DNA of 48,501 nt, from the NCBI GenBank assembly GCA_934622035.1, contig CAKTVG010000023.1, positions 1 through 48,501 of the forward strand. The letters run 5' to 3'. This DNA comes from an uncultured Oscillospiraceae bacterium. Lineage in GTDB: Bacteria; Bacillota; Clostridia; Oscillospirales; Oscillospiraceae. The notes below the pieces were generated by a model, which saw only the letters and a program-made list of their open reading frames with translations, did no database searches and was not told the origin of the DNA. Both the position numbers and the translations under genes were made by a program. Below, piece by piece: positions 8,251 to 15,464 of this stretch; the stretch's first letter is position 1; the number at the start of each line of letters is the position of its first letter.

Positions 8251-8262
8251 CGATTTTTTCAA
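8234..8262 (-). promoter_or_regulatory. SigA-type promoter of hpf
   Basis: On the minus strand: TTGAAA (8257-8262), 17 nt, and an extended -10 TGG-TATCAT (8234-8239). The -35 box overlaps the stop codon of the upstream DUF4364 gene. Confidence 0.78.
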
Positions 8263-8798
8263 GTCCCTTCCTCGGGGTCAATGAGAAGCTCGTCCATAAT
8301 GCCGGAATAAATGCGCTCGGCATTCTTCGTGAAGGCGTTCGCCAGCCGGTAGGCCTGCTTCTGGTTCGGCGCCATCAGCTCCAGCTTTAGCAGGTCGCCC
8401 GCCTCGTCGTTCAGGCTCATCAGAACGGAGTAATCCCCGCCCTCCCGCTGGGAAACCGTCGTCTTGACGAAGCCGCTGCGGCGCACCTTGTCGTTGAATT
8501 TCTCCACAGCCTCGCCCGCGCGCTGCATAACAGGGTAGGCAATCGCATCCTGCGTCACGCCGCAGGCCTCGCGGCCCTTCGCCGTGATCACATAGCGTCC
8601 ACCCTCCAGCTGCTCCAGGTGACCGGACTCCACCATCTGCGGCACCGCCTGCGCCACGTCGAAATAGCTCAGACCGTCGTCCTGATAGGACAGCTCGTAA
8701 ATCTTCTGAAGATCCACCGGATACTTCGCCTTGGACATAACATACAGAATCAAAACCTTGACATCCAGCATGTCGTGAATAAAGCCGTGCTGCTCCAT
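8259..8798 (-). CDS. DUF4364-family protein, winged-helix-like
   Basis: A 179-residue cytoplasmic protein that I match to DUF4364, a family of Clostridia whose N-terminus looks like a winged helix-turn-helix. Its function is not established. Residues 1-75 (HDMLDVKVLILYVMSKAKYPVDLQKIYEL and on through GRYVITAKG) fit a wHTH fold; the remainder is a mixed alpha/beta domain. The start is ATG 8798 because GGAGG lies 5-6 nt upstream; an in-frame ATG at 8822 lies before that site. A promoter (TTGTCA, 17 nt, TATACT) lies upstream. It is divergent from dpaA and precedes hpf on the same strand. Confidence 0.85.
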   Translation of the reverse strand: MEQHGFIHDMLDVKVLILYVMSKAKYPVDLQKIYELSYQDDGLSYFDVAQAVPQMVESGHLEQLEGGRYVITAKGREACGVTQDAIAYPVMQRAGEAVEKFNDKVRRSGFVKTTVSQREGGDYSVLMSLNDEAGDLLKLELMAPNQKQAYRLANAFTKNAERIYSGIMDELLIDPEEGT

Positions 8799-8833
8799 CG
8801 CGTTTTCCTCCTTCGGCATCGCTCTGCTTATAT

Positions 8834-8862
8834 AGTATACCGCATCGCGCGTCGCCTGACAA
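8834..8862 (-). promoter_or_regulatory. SigA-type promoter of the DUF4364 gene
   Basis: Minus strand TTGTCA (8857-8862), 17-nt spacer, TATACT (8834-8839). Confidence 0.72.
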
Positions 8863-8871
8863 CTTTTTTTC

Positions 8872-8900
8872 ACAAATTTCGGAAAAAAGGCATATTCTGG
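8872..8900 (+). promoter_or_regulatory. candidate mother-cell (SigK/SigE-like) promoter of dpaA
   Basis: GCATATTCTGG (8890-8900) resembles the CATANNNT -10 box of mother-cell sigma factors, with AC at 8872-8873, 17 nt before it. In Bacillus subtilis the orthologous spoVF operon is SigK-dependent. The pattern GCATANNCTGG also occurs before spoIIP and before the ferritin-like gene in this window. Confidence 0.5.
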
Positions 8901-8921
8901 AGCAGAAAGGAGGTGGAAATC

Positions 8922-9743
8922 GTGCCCGATGCCTATCATGTTTTCTGCGGCGACGCGCGGCAGGGCTGGGTGCTGGAGCTGCTCCGCGCCCGCGGCTGCG
9001 CCGCCGCAGCCTACGGCGTGCCCGGTTGGGAGAGCTGGCCGCTCCCGGAACGCCTGCGCGGGCGGGTCATTCTCCCCTTCCCCTCGTTTCAGGGAAGCTT
9101 CCTGCGCGGGAAAAGCGGTCTGGCCGTACAGGAGCTGCTGTCGCGTCTGACGCCCGAGGCCCATGTCTACGGCGGCCCCTTCGGCGCGCAGCGCGCAGCC
9201 TTCGAGGAAACCGGCGCCGCCGTCACAGACCTCTACGGCACGGAGCCGCTGACCACCGGCAACGCCATCCCCACCGCGGAGGGCGCCATCCGCCTTGCCA
9301 TCGAGCAGACGACCGTCACGCTGCACGGCGCGCGCTGCCTGGTCATCGGCTTCGGCCGCGTCGGCAAGGTGCTGGCGCAGAAGCTGCACGCGCTCTCCGC
9401 CGAGGTCACGGTAAGCGCCCGGAAGCCCGCCGACCATGCGCTCATCGGCGCATGCGGAATGCGCAGCACGCTTACCGGCGTCTATGCCGAAGGGCTGGAC
9501 GAATTTGATCTGATCTTCAACACCGTCCCTGCGCCCGTGCTCACCCCGGCGCAGCTGGCCGCGCTGAAAGCCTCCTGCGTGCTGATCGAGCTGGCCTCTA
9601 AGCCGGGCGGCATCCCGGAGGAGGCGTGCCGCGCCCTTGGCCTGCATTACCATTTCGCGCCGGGCCTTCCCGGTCTCTGTGCGCCGGAAACCGCCGGGCG
9701 GCTCTATGCCGGCTGCATCCTCGACGCAATTTCAAAGGAGTGA
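8922..9743 (+). CDS. dpaA: dipicolinate synthase subunit A
   Basis: With DpaB it converts a dihydrodipicolinate-pathway intermediate to dipicolinic acid, the calcium-chelated solute of the spore core, in the mother cell. The chain has 273 residues from GTG 8922, chosen because AAAGGAGG (8906-8913) lies 8 nt upstream. The N-terminal alpha/beta domain is followed by a Rossmann fold with GFGRVGK near 142-148. The region LTTGNAIPTAEGAIRLAIEQ near 108-127 is typical of the family. dpaB follows after 5 nt with its own AAAGGAG. The pair marks the organism as a genuine endospore former. Confidence 0.93.
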   Translation: MPDAYHVFCGDARQGWVLELLRARGCAAAAYGVPGWESWPLPERLRGRVILPFPSFQGSFLRGKSGLAVQELLSRLTPEAHVYGGPFGAQRAAFEETGAAVTDLYGTEPLTTGNAIPTAEGAIRLAIEQTTVTLHGARCLVIGFGRVGKVLAQKLHALSAEVTVSARKPADHALIGACGMRSTLTGVYAEGLDEFDLIFNTVPAPVLTPAQLAALKASCVLIELASKPGGIPEEACRALGLHYHFAPGLPGLCAPETAGRLYAGCILDAISKE

Positions 9744-9748
9744 CTTTC

Positions 9749-10318
9749 ATGGATCAACAAACCATCGGTTTTGCACTGTGCGGCTCCTTCTGCACCTTCC
9801 GCAAAACCATCGACGCTCTGCGCCCTCTGGCGGAGCAATATCATATCATTCCCATTCTCTCGAACGCTGCCTATGAAACGGACTCGCGCTTCGGTCCCGC
9901 GGCGGATTTCCGGCGCGAGATCGAGGATATCTGCCAGGAGCGCATCCGGCACACACTGCCCGATGTCGAGCCCTTCGGCCCAAGGGCGACGCTTGATCTG
10001 TTGGTCGTCGCACCATGCACGGGCAACACCCTCGGCAAGCTCGCAAACGGCATCGCAGACTCCCCGGTCACCTTCGCCTGCAAAGCGCACCTGCGCAATG
10101 CCAGGCCCGTCCTCCTGGCCGTTTCCACAAACGACGGCCTGTCCGCCAGCGCAGAAAACCTCGGGAAGCTGCTGAATCGAAAGCACTATTACTTCGTCCC
10201 CTTCGGGCAGGATGCGCCGCAAAAAAAGCCATACAGCCTGGTCGCGCACCTGGAAAAGCTGCCGGAAGCCGTCGCCGCCGCGCTGGAGCACCGGCAGCTT
10301 CAACCGCTGCTGCAATAG
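9749..10318 (+). CDS. dpaB: dipicolinate synthase subunit B (flavoprotein-like)
   Basis: Second subunit of dipicolinate synthase, 189 residues, from the flavoprotein family. It starts with a nucleotide-binding-like segment (IGFALCGSFCTF, residues 6-17) and carries APCTGNTLGKLANGIADSPV around 88-107, the phosphate/flavin-binding signature shared with Dfp-type flavoproteins. The C-terminus (QDAPQKKPYSLVAHLEKLP) is characteristic of SpoVFB. It is co-transcribed with dpaA. Confidence 0.93.
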   Translation: MDQQTIGFALCGSFCTFRKTIDALRPLAEQYHIIPILSNAAYETDSRFGPAADFRREIEDICQERIRHTLPDVEPFGPRATLDLLVVAPCTGNTLGKLANGIADSPVTFACKAHLRNARPVLLAVSTNDGLSASAENLGKLLNRKHYYFVPFGQDAPQKKPYSLVAHLEKLPEAVAAALEHRQLQPLLQ

Positions 10319-10337
10319 CGGCCGTAATTTAGAACCC

Positions 10338-10480
10338 CTTCGTAGGGGCGCGGCCCCGCCTCGGCCGGTGCAGGCAGTTACGGATTGGCAAATTCCTACA
10401 CACGGCCACGGCACGCAGGAACTACCAAATCTTGTATGTACCGCCCAACCACACCGTAGGGGACGGGTTTCCCGTCCCGA
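10338..10480 (+). repeat. two GTAGGGG intergenic repeat elements
   Basis: Two short units begin CGTAGGGG and run into GC-rich inverted repeats: GGGGCGCGGCCCC at about 10344-10356, and GGGACGGGTTTCCCGTCCC at about 10460-10478. They resemble short dispersed intergenic repeats I associate with gut Clostridia, but copy number cannot be judged here. Confidence 0.4.
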
Positions 10481-10494
10481 AAGAACATGTGCAA

Positions 10495-10528
10495 ACGGCC
10501 CCGTATTACGATCGTAATACGGGGCCGT
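10495..10528. terminator. 34-bp perfect palindrome between dpaB and ahcY
   Basis: The 34 bases form an uninterrupted palindrome centred on ATCG (10511-10514), with GC-rich outer ends. TGTATTTT follows on the plus strand. It lies between converging genes, so a bidirectional terminator is the simplest reading. Confidence 0.6.
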
Positions 10529-10538
10529 TGTATTTTCC

Positions 10539-11783
10539 TCAGACCTGCCAGCCGGAAAGATACTGCTCCTGCTCCGGCGTGAGCGTATCAATACGCAGGC
10601 CGGCGCCGTCCAGCTTCAACCGGGCAATTTCATCATCCAGCGCCTGCGGAATCTCATAAAGCTGCTTGTCCATCTTGCCTGCATGCTTCAGCAGATATTC
10701 CAGTGCCAACGCCTGCACGGAGAAGCTCGTGTCCATGATCTCCGCCGGGTGGCCGTTGCCGGAGGCGAGGTTCACCAGCCGCCCCTCGGCCAGCAGGTTC
10801 AGAACGCGCCCGTCGGGCAGCTCGTAGCCTACGATCTCCTCGCGGCGTTTGTATTCGCGCACGGCGATTTTTTTCAGGCCTGCCACGTCCACCTCCACGT
10901 CGAAGTGACCTGCGTTGGAGAGGAAGGCGTTGTTTTTCATCTTGGCGAAGTGGCGCAGCGTGATGACGTCGCGGCAGCCGGTCGTGGTGACAAAGAGGTC
11001 GCCCAGCGGCGCTGCCTCGTCCATCGGCAGGACGCGGCAGCCGTCCATGGACGCCTCCAACGCCTTGATGGGGTCGATCTCCGTGACGATCACATTCGCA
11101 CCCATACCCTTTGCCCGCATGGCCACGCCGCGGCCGCAGTAGCCGTAGCCCGCGACGACGACCGTCTTTCCTGCGACAAGAAGATTTGTCGTGTGCATGA
11201 TCGCATCCCAGACAGACTGTCCGGTGCCGTATTTATTGTCATAATAATGCTTGCACTTCGCGTCGTTGACATTCATCATCGGGAAGGGCAGCACGCCCGC
11301 CTTCGCGCGGGCGCGCAGGCGGTGGATGCCGGTGGTCGTTTCCTCCGCGCCGCCAAGAATTTTATCGCCCAAATGCGCATATTCTCCGCTCAGCAGGTCT
11401 AAAAGGTCGCCGCCGTCGTCAATAATCAGATCAGGGTGGCAGGACAGCGCCTCGACCAGCAGGCCGCGGTATTCCTCCGCCGTCACACCGTGGATGGCGT
11501 AGGTCTCGACGCCGAGGGAGGCCAGGCCCGCCGCGACATCATCCTGTGTGGACAGGGGGTTGCAGCCCGTGGCGTGTACCTCTGCGCCGCCCGCTGCAAG
11601 GCAGAGCGCCAGAAAGGCCGTTTTGGCCTCCATATGGATGGAAATGGTGATTTTCTTCCCTGCAAAGGGCTTTTCCTTTTCAAAACGCGCCCGGATGGCG
11701 ACAAGTGCGGGCATGAAATCCTGCACCCATTCAATTTTCATTCTGCCGGAGGCGGCAAGCGACATATCTTTCACATGGCTCAT
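10539..11783 (-). CDS. ahcY: S-adenosylhomocysteinase
   Basis: NAD-dependent hydrolysis of S-adenosylhomocysteine to homocysteine and adenosine, relieving methyltransferase product inhibition. The chain has 414 residues from ATG 11783 (GGGAG about 7 nt upstream). This is the short form lacking the roughly 40-residue insert of eukaryotic enzymes. Visible landmarks: WVQDFMPAL and HMEAKTAFL near the N-terminus, DDGGDLLDLL near 129, the Rossmann motif VVAGYGYCGRG near 207-217, and SNAGHFDVE near 290. The C-terminus ends EQEQYLSGWQV rather than the usual PxHYRY. Short forms in some thermophiles and methanogens act on S-inosylhomocysteine, so that substrate is possible. Adenosine released could feed purine salvage. 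Confidence 0.92.
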   Translation of the reverse strand: MSHVKDMSLAASGRMKIEWVQDFMPALVAIRARFEKEKPFAGKKITISIHMEAKTAFLALCLAAGGAEVHATGCNPLSTQDDVAAGLASLGVETYAIHGVTAEEYRGLLVEALSCHPDLIIDDGGDLLDLLSGEYAHLGDKILGGAEETTTGIHRLRARAKAGVLPFPMMNVNDAKCKHYYDNKYGTGQSVWDAIMHTTNLLVAGKTVVVAGYGYCGRGVAMRAKGMGANVIVTEIDPIKALEASMDGCRVLPMDEAAPLGDLFVTTTGCRDVITLRHFAKMKNNAFLSNAGHFDVEVDVAGLKKIAVREYKRREEIVGYELPDGRVLNLLAEGRLVNLASGNGHPAEIMDTSFSVQALALEYLLKHAGKMDKQLYEIPQALDDEIARLKLDGAGLRIDTLTPEQEQYLSGWQV

Positions 11784-11811
11784 GGCGATGCTCCCTTCTG
11801 TTTCTCCGGTT

Positions 11812-11840
11812 ATCATAGCATATTCCCGCGAAAAATTCAA
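11812..11840 (-). promoter_or_regulatory. SigA-type promoter of ahcY
   Basis: Minus strand TTGAAT (11835-11840), 17-nt spacer, TATGAT (11812-11817). Confidence 0.75.
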
Positions 11841-11850
11841 AGTTTATCTA

Positions 11851-11879
11851 TAGACAAGCCCTGCAATTTTCGTTAAAAT
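11851..11879 (+). promoter_or_regulatory. SigA-type promoter of the rhomboid-like gene
   Basis: TAGACA (11851-11856), 17-nt spacer, TAAAAT (11874-11879), divergent from the ahcY promoter. Confidence 0.6.
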
Positions 11880-11908
11880 AAGAAGCAGTCCTTCAAAGGA
11901 GGCACTTT

Positions 11909-12883
11909 ATGAGCAATTTACGCAGAAACATCAACCGTTTTTTCTACCGCAACCGAAATAAGGGCATTCCGAACCTGATGCTCTATATCGGCATCGGCAA
12001 CCTGATCGTCTATTTCTTCTCCCGTTACGAAAACGGCCTGCAAATGTATGAATGGTTCCGCTTCAGCGCCGAGAAAATCTTTCAGGGTCAGGTCTGGCGG
12101 CTGTTTACTTATATTTTCACCTTTGGCTATTCCTACAGCAGCTCCAGCATTTTCGGCTTCTTTCTGATGCTGCTAGCCATCTATTTCTACTATTGGCTCG
12201 GCAAAACGCTGGAGGCCACCTGGGGCACGCTGCGCTTTAACCTCTTCTACCTGTCCGGCCTGCTCCTGATGGACGCCGCGGCACTGATCCTCTACGCATG
12301 CTTCCCCTTCAAAACCATCGAGCTGCCTGTCACCGTGACCTATCTGAATCTGTCCATGTTCCTTGCCGTGGCGACGCTCAACCCGGAGCAGCGCGTGCTG
12401 TTTATGATGTTCATTCCCATCAAGATGCGCTGGCTGGGTCTGGTGGATCTCGGTCTGACGCTCTACGGCGTGATCGACGGCATCTACAGCGGTATTCTCT
12501 ACTGGACGCAATATGGCCCGCTCTTCGGCGTGTACTTCCTGCTGGCGGCGTGCTTCCCGCTCGTCGCGCTGCTGAACTACTTTCTCTTTCTCGGCAAGGA
12601 TGTTAAAAATCTGCTCCCGCTGCGCTGGCAGCGCTCCCGTAAGGAGAGAAAAACCGCCAGAAACTACCGCGCAAAGGTCGTGGAGGCAGAGGTGGAGCCG
12701 AATCCCGATTGGGCGAAAAACTACCGCAGCAGCACGGGTGCGCGTCCCTACCGCCACAAGTGCACCGTCTGCGGCAGAACAGACACGGATTATCCGAATC
12801 TGGAATTCCGCTACTGCTCCAAGTGCAAGGGCTATTACTGCTACTGCATCGACCATATCAATAACCACACACATATTCAGTAA
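11909..12883 (+). CDS. rhomboid-like membrane protein with C-terminal zinc ribbon, probably not a protease
   Basis: A 324-residue membrane protein. About six hydrophobic segments between residues 20 and 230 have the general plan of the rhomboid/derlin superfamily (early amphipathic region, then FQGQVWRLFTYIF, then GKTLEATWGTLRFNLFYL). The catalytic GxSG motif and an active-site His are not visible; the expected region reads VTYLNLSMFLAV. A basic linker (240-275) leads to a cytosolic zinc ribbon with Cys285, Cys288, Cys303 and Cys306. AAAGGAGG lies 8 nt before the ATG. I infer a pseudo-rhomboid, perhaps a membrane-protein binding factor; the role is unknown. Confidence 0.75.
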   Translation: MSNLRRNINRFFYRNRNKGIPNLMLYIGIGNLIVYFFSRYENGLQMYEWFRFSAEKIFQGQVWRLFTYIFTFGYSYSSSSIFGFFLMLLAIYFYYWLGKTLEATWGTLRFNLFYLSGLLLMDAAALILYACFPFKTIELPVTVTYLNLSMFLAVATLNPEQRVLFMMFIPIKMRWLGLVDLGLTLYGVIDGIYSGILYWTQYGPLFGVYFLLAACFPLVALLNYFLFLGKDVKNLLPLRWQRSRKERKTARNYRAKVVEAEVEPNPDWAKNYRSSTGARPYRHKCTVCGRTDTDYPNLEFRYCSKCKGYYCYCIDHINNHTHIQ

Positions 12884-12896
12884 TTCATAAAACCAA

Positions 12897-12937
12897 CAGG
12901 TATCCATGCAGAAATCTGCATGGATACCTGCTTTTTT
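12897..12937. terminator. bidirectional terminator between the rhomboid-like and HAD genes
   Basis: A 16-bp perfect inverted repeat (12897-12912 with 12915-12930) followed by CTTTTTT on the plus strand. The T-run overlaps the stop codon of the converging HAD gene; leftward it is followed by TTGGTTTT. Confidence 0.88.
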
Positions 12938-13778
12938 ACAATAGCTTCTTCAATTGCCGGATGACGTCCGCAACGGCGCCCTCGCCGCAGGCCGCGGCTT
13001 TCCGGAAGGGGTGCTCTCCCAAGCCGGCGTCCGCCGGGCAGAAGGAGTAATCCGCCTCACGCAGCAGCGGCAGATCGTTCGGCGCGTCGCCCGCACCGAC
13101 CAGAATGTCGCAGTCGAGCATCTCCGCCAGACGGCGCGCGCTCCTGCCCTTGTCGCATTCCAGCGGCCAGCATTCCACGATGCGCCCCATCGACCGCGCC
13201 ACATTCGCACGGCCATGCGTCAGCTCACGCAGCAGGCGCTCGACTCCGTCGAATTTCTGAAGGTCCTCCGACGTCAGAGAGCCCGCCGCATCATATTCCG
13301 GGCGGCGGAACTTGCCATAGACGACGATTTTCATCCAGGGGCGCGGCACGGGCCGCTCGCCCGCATAGGCAAACGACACACCGGCTCGGTGCAGATACTC
13401 ATCCCGGAAGGGATCCTCGCCATAGGCATAGATCATCTCCTGCGTCTGCACCTCGATACGGACATCCTCCGCACGCGTGCGCAGGCCGTCCAGAATCTCC
13501 TGTGCACACTCCGGCATGCAGTAGGAGAACAGCGTCTGCTCCGTCCGGTAGTCGTAGCACACCGCGCCGTTAAAGAGGATACAGGGCGCATTGATGGGCA
13601 AAAGCGAGAACTTCTGCCGGAACAGCGGGACGCTTCTGCCGCTGACGACGGAAAATCTGCCGCCCCCGGCAAGGAATTCCCGAATTGCGGCAATGTTGCT
13701 TTCGGGAATCGTCCCGTCCATCGCAGAGATGGTATGATCGAAATCGCAGGCGAAAAGCACGCCGGTAAATTTTCCCAT
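12936..13778 (-). CDS. HAD-superfamily phosphatase, Cof/YidA-like
   Basis: Cytoplasmic phosphatase of unknown substrate, 280 residues. The nucleophile motif CDFDHT gives Asp12 and Asp14. SVVSGRSV (motif II, near 45) and GAGDAPNDLPLL (motif IV, near 234) complete the HAD set, with a C2-type cap between. The start is ATG 13778, with AAGGAG about 7 nt upstream, placing it 10 nt after the dapF stop. It is the last gene of the thrC-thrB-dapF operon, so a small phosphorylated metabolite is a guess. Confidence 0.85.
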   Translation of the reverse strand: MGKFTGVLFACDFDHTISAMDGTIPESNIAAIREFLAGGGRFSVVSGRSVPLFRQKFSLLPINAPCILFNGAVCYDYRTEQTLFSYCMPECAQEILDGLRTRAEDVRIEVQTQEMIYAYGEDPFRDEYLHRAGVSFAYAGERPVPRPWMKIVVYGKFRRPEYDAAGSLTSEDLQKFDGVERLLRELTHGRANVARSMGRIVECWPLECDKGRSARRLAEMLDCDILVGAGDAPNDLPLLREADYSFCPADAGLGEHPFRKAAACGEGAVADVIRQLKKLL

Positions 13779-13788
13779 AGAATTCTCC

Positions 13789-14571
13789 TTAATATTCTCC
13801 CTCAAAGACGGCGTCCGCGCCGCCGGTGAGGTAAATCTGCGTGCCAGACGGCACGATGTCCACAAAAAGGACGCCGCCGTCGTTGACCACACGCGTCTGT
13901 TTTCCGGAAACCACGCCCCGCAGCGTCAGCGCCGCAACGGTCGCGCCCGTTCCCGTGCCGCAGGCAAGGGTAAAATCCTCAACGCCCCGCTCAAAGGTCA
14001 GCAGGCGAATTTCATTTTCCCCGGTCTTTTGCCAGAGGTTCACATTCGCGCCGCGCGGAAAGGCCGCGTCCCAGCGCCGCGCCCGCGCCGCCTCGCGCAG
14101 TGCATCGCGATCCTGCGACAGATCCGCCTCGAGCACGGCGTGCGGAATGCCGGGATTTCCCAGCTCCAGATAATCGCAGCCGGGCTTGACGTCCTGCCGG
14201 ATGCAGCTCGGCGAATTCAGACGGATCCGGTACTGGTCCGCCGCGATGCGCTCGCCGGTCACAAGCCCCGCCGGGGTCTCGATGCGCGGCTGTCCCTTCG
14301 ACAGACCATGATCGACGCAGTAGCGGCACAGGCAGCGCGCGCCGTTGCCGCACATCTCTGCCGTGGAGCCGTCGTTGTTGTAAAACAGCATCTTGCAGTC
14401 GCCGCCCTGCTCCGGCCGTTCGAGCACCATCAGGCCGTCCGCGCCGATGCCGAAGCGGCGGCGGCAGAGCCGTTTCGCCAGGTCAGGCAGGGTGCTGTGC
14501 GCAATTGCGCCGTCAAAGTTCTCGATAATGACAAAATCGTTGCCCGCACCGCACATTTTCGCAAATTTCAT
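13789..14571 (-). CDS. dapF: diaminopimelate epimerase
   Basis: Converts LL- to meso-diaminopimelate for lysine and peptidoglycan. 260 residues, slightly short of the usual 270-280. The substrate loop CGAGNDFVII (residues 7-16) and both catalytic cysteines are present: EMCGNGARC near 72-80 and ACGTGTGATV near 209-218. It overlaps thrB by 4 nt (ATGA). Its presence points to meso-DAP in the cell wall. Confidence 0.95.
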   Translation of the reverse strand: MKFAKMCGAGNDFVIIENFDGAIAHSTLPDLAKRLCRRRFGIGADGLMVLERPEQGGDCKMLFYNNDGSTAEMCGNGARCLCRYCVDHGLSKGQPRIETPAGLVTGERIAADQYRIRLNSPSCIRQDVKPGCDYLELGNPGIPHAVLEADLSQDRDALREAARARRWDAAFPRGANVNLWQKTGENEIRLLTFERGVEDFTLACGTGTGATVAALTLRGVVSGKQTRVVNDGGVLFVDIVPSGTQIYLTGGADAVFEGEY

Positions 14572-15464
14572 TCCGTTTCCTCCGTGATTTGCTTTGCGCC
14601 CTCGGTGTCAATGTGCAGGGAAAGCACCTGCCAGCCGGGGCATTCCTTCGGAAGCCGGTCCGCCAGGCGGCGTCCGGTTTCGTCGTCCGCCGCAATGCAC
14701 AGGCAGGTCGGCCCCGCGCCGGAAATACAGAAGGCCGTCACGCCGCATTCCCGCGCCAGCGCATGCACCCGGTCATAGTCCCGGATCAGGCCGCGGCGGT
14801 AGGGCTGGTGCAGCCGGTCGTCCAGGGCCAGGGCGATGGTCTGGGTGTCCGCCGTTTCAAGCGCGCGCAGCAGCAGCGCCGCATGGGAAACGTTAAACAC
14901 CGCGTCGGCGAAGGGCACCATCTCCGGCAGGACGGAGCGCGCCAGCTGCGTGCTGAGCGGAAAATCCGGCACCAGCGCCAAAAAGCGCAGCTTCTCGGAC
15001 AGGGGAAAGCGCGCCGTCACCGGCATGTCCCCGCGCATCAGGCTGGCAGTCATGCCGCCGTAGAGCGCAGGCGCAAGGTTATCCGGATGGCCCTCCACGG
15101 CAGTGCACAGCCGCAGCATCTCCTGCGTGGAGAGCGGGCTGCCGTTGAGCAGATTTGCCGCCATCACGCCGCCGATGATCATGGCAGAGGAAGAACCGAG
15201 GCCGCGGCAGACGGGAATCTCCGCCCGCACATGCAGCCGCAGGCCCGTCATGGGCAGGCCAAGCGCCCGCAGCGCGTATTCATAGGCCTGCACGGAGAGG
15301 TTATCCCGGTTGCAAAACTCCGCCGGGCAGCCGGTGATCTCCAGTCCATCCTCCGTTCGTTCAAACGTATATGTATTATAGAGCGTCAGCGCGCAGCCAA
15401 AGGAATCAAAGCCGGGGCCGAGATTCGCGCTCGTCGCCGGGACACGCAGGGTCACACGTTCCAT
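14568..15464 (-). CDS. thrB: homoserine kinase
   Basis: ATP-dependent phosphorylation of homoserine, the committed step to threonine. 298 residues of the GHMP kinase family: VPATSANLGPGFDSFG at 8-23, the phosphate-binding loop CRGLGSSSAMIIGG near 86-99, and the C-terminal GAGPTCLCI near 248. It overlaps thrC upstream by 13 nt and dapF downstream by 4 nt, so translation is coupled. Confidence 0.95.
   Translation of the reverse strand: MERVTLRVPATSANLGPGFDSFGCALTLYNTYTFERTEDGLEITGCPAEFCNRDNLSVQAYEYALRALGLPMTGLRLHVRAEIPVCRGLGSSSAMIIGGVMAANLLNGSPLSTQEMLRLCTAVEGHPDNLAPALYGGMTASLMRGDMPVTARFPLSEKLRFLALVPDFPLSTQLARSVLPEMVPFADAVFNVSHAALLLRALETADTQTIALALDDRLHQPYRRGLIRDYDRVHALARECGVTAFCISGAGPTCLCIAADDETGRRLADRLPKECPGWQVLSLHIDTEGAKQITEETE

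Noticed and set aside
8799..9653. N-terminal extension of the DUF4364 gene back through dpaA
   Set aside because: The extension is the antisense of dpaA. A GGAGG and promoter directly precede the short start at 8798.
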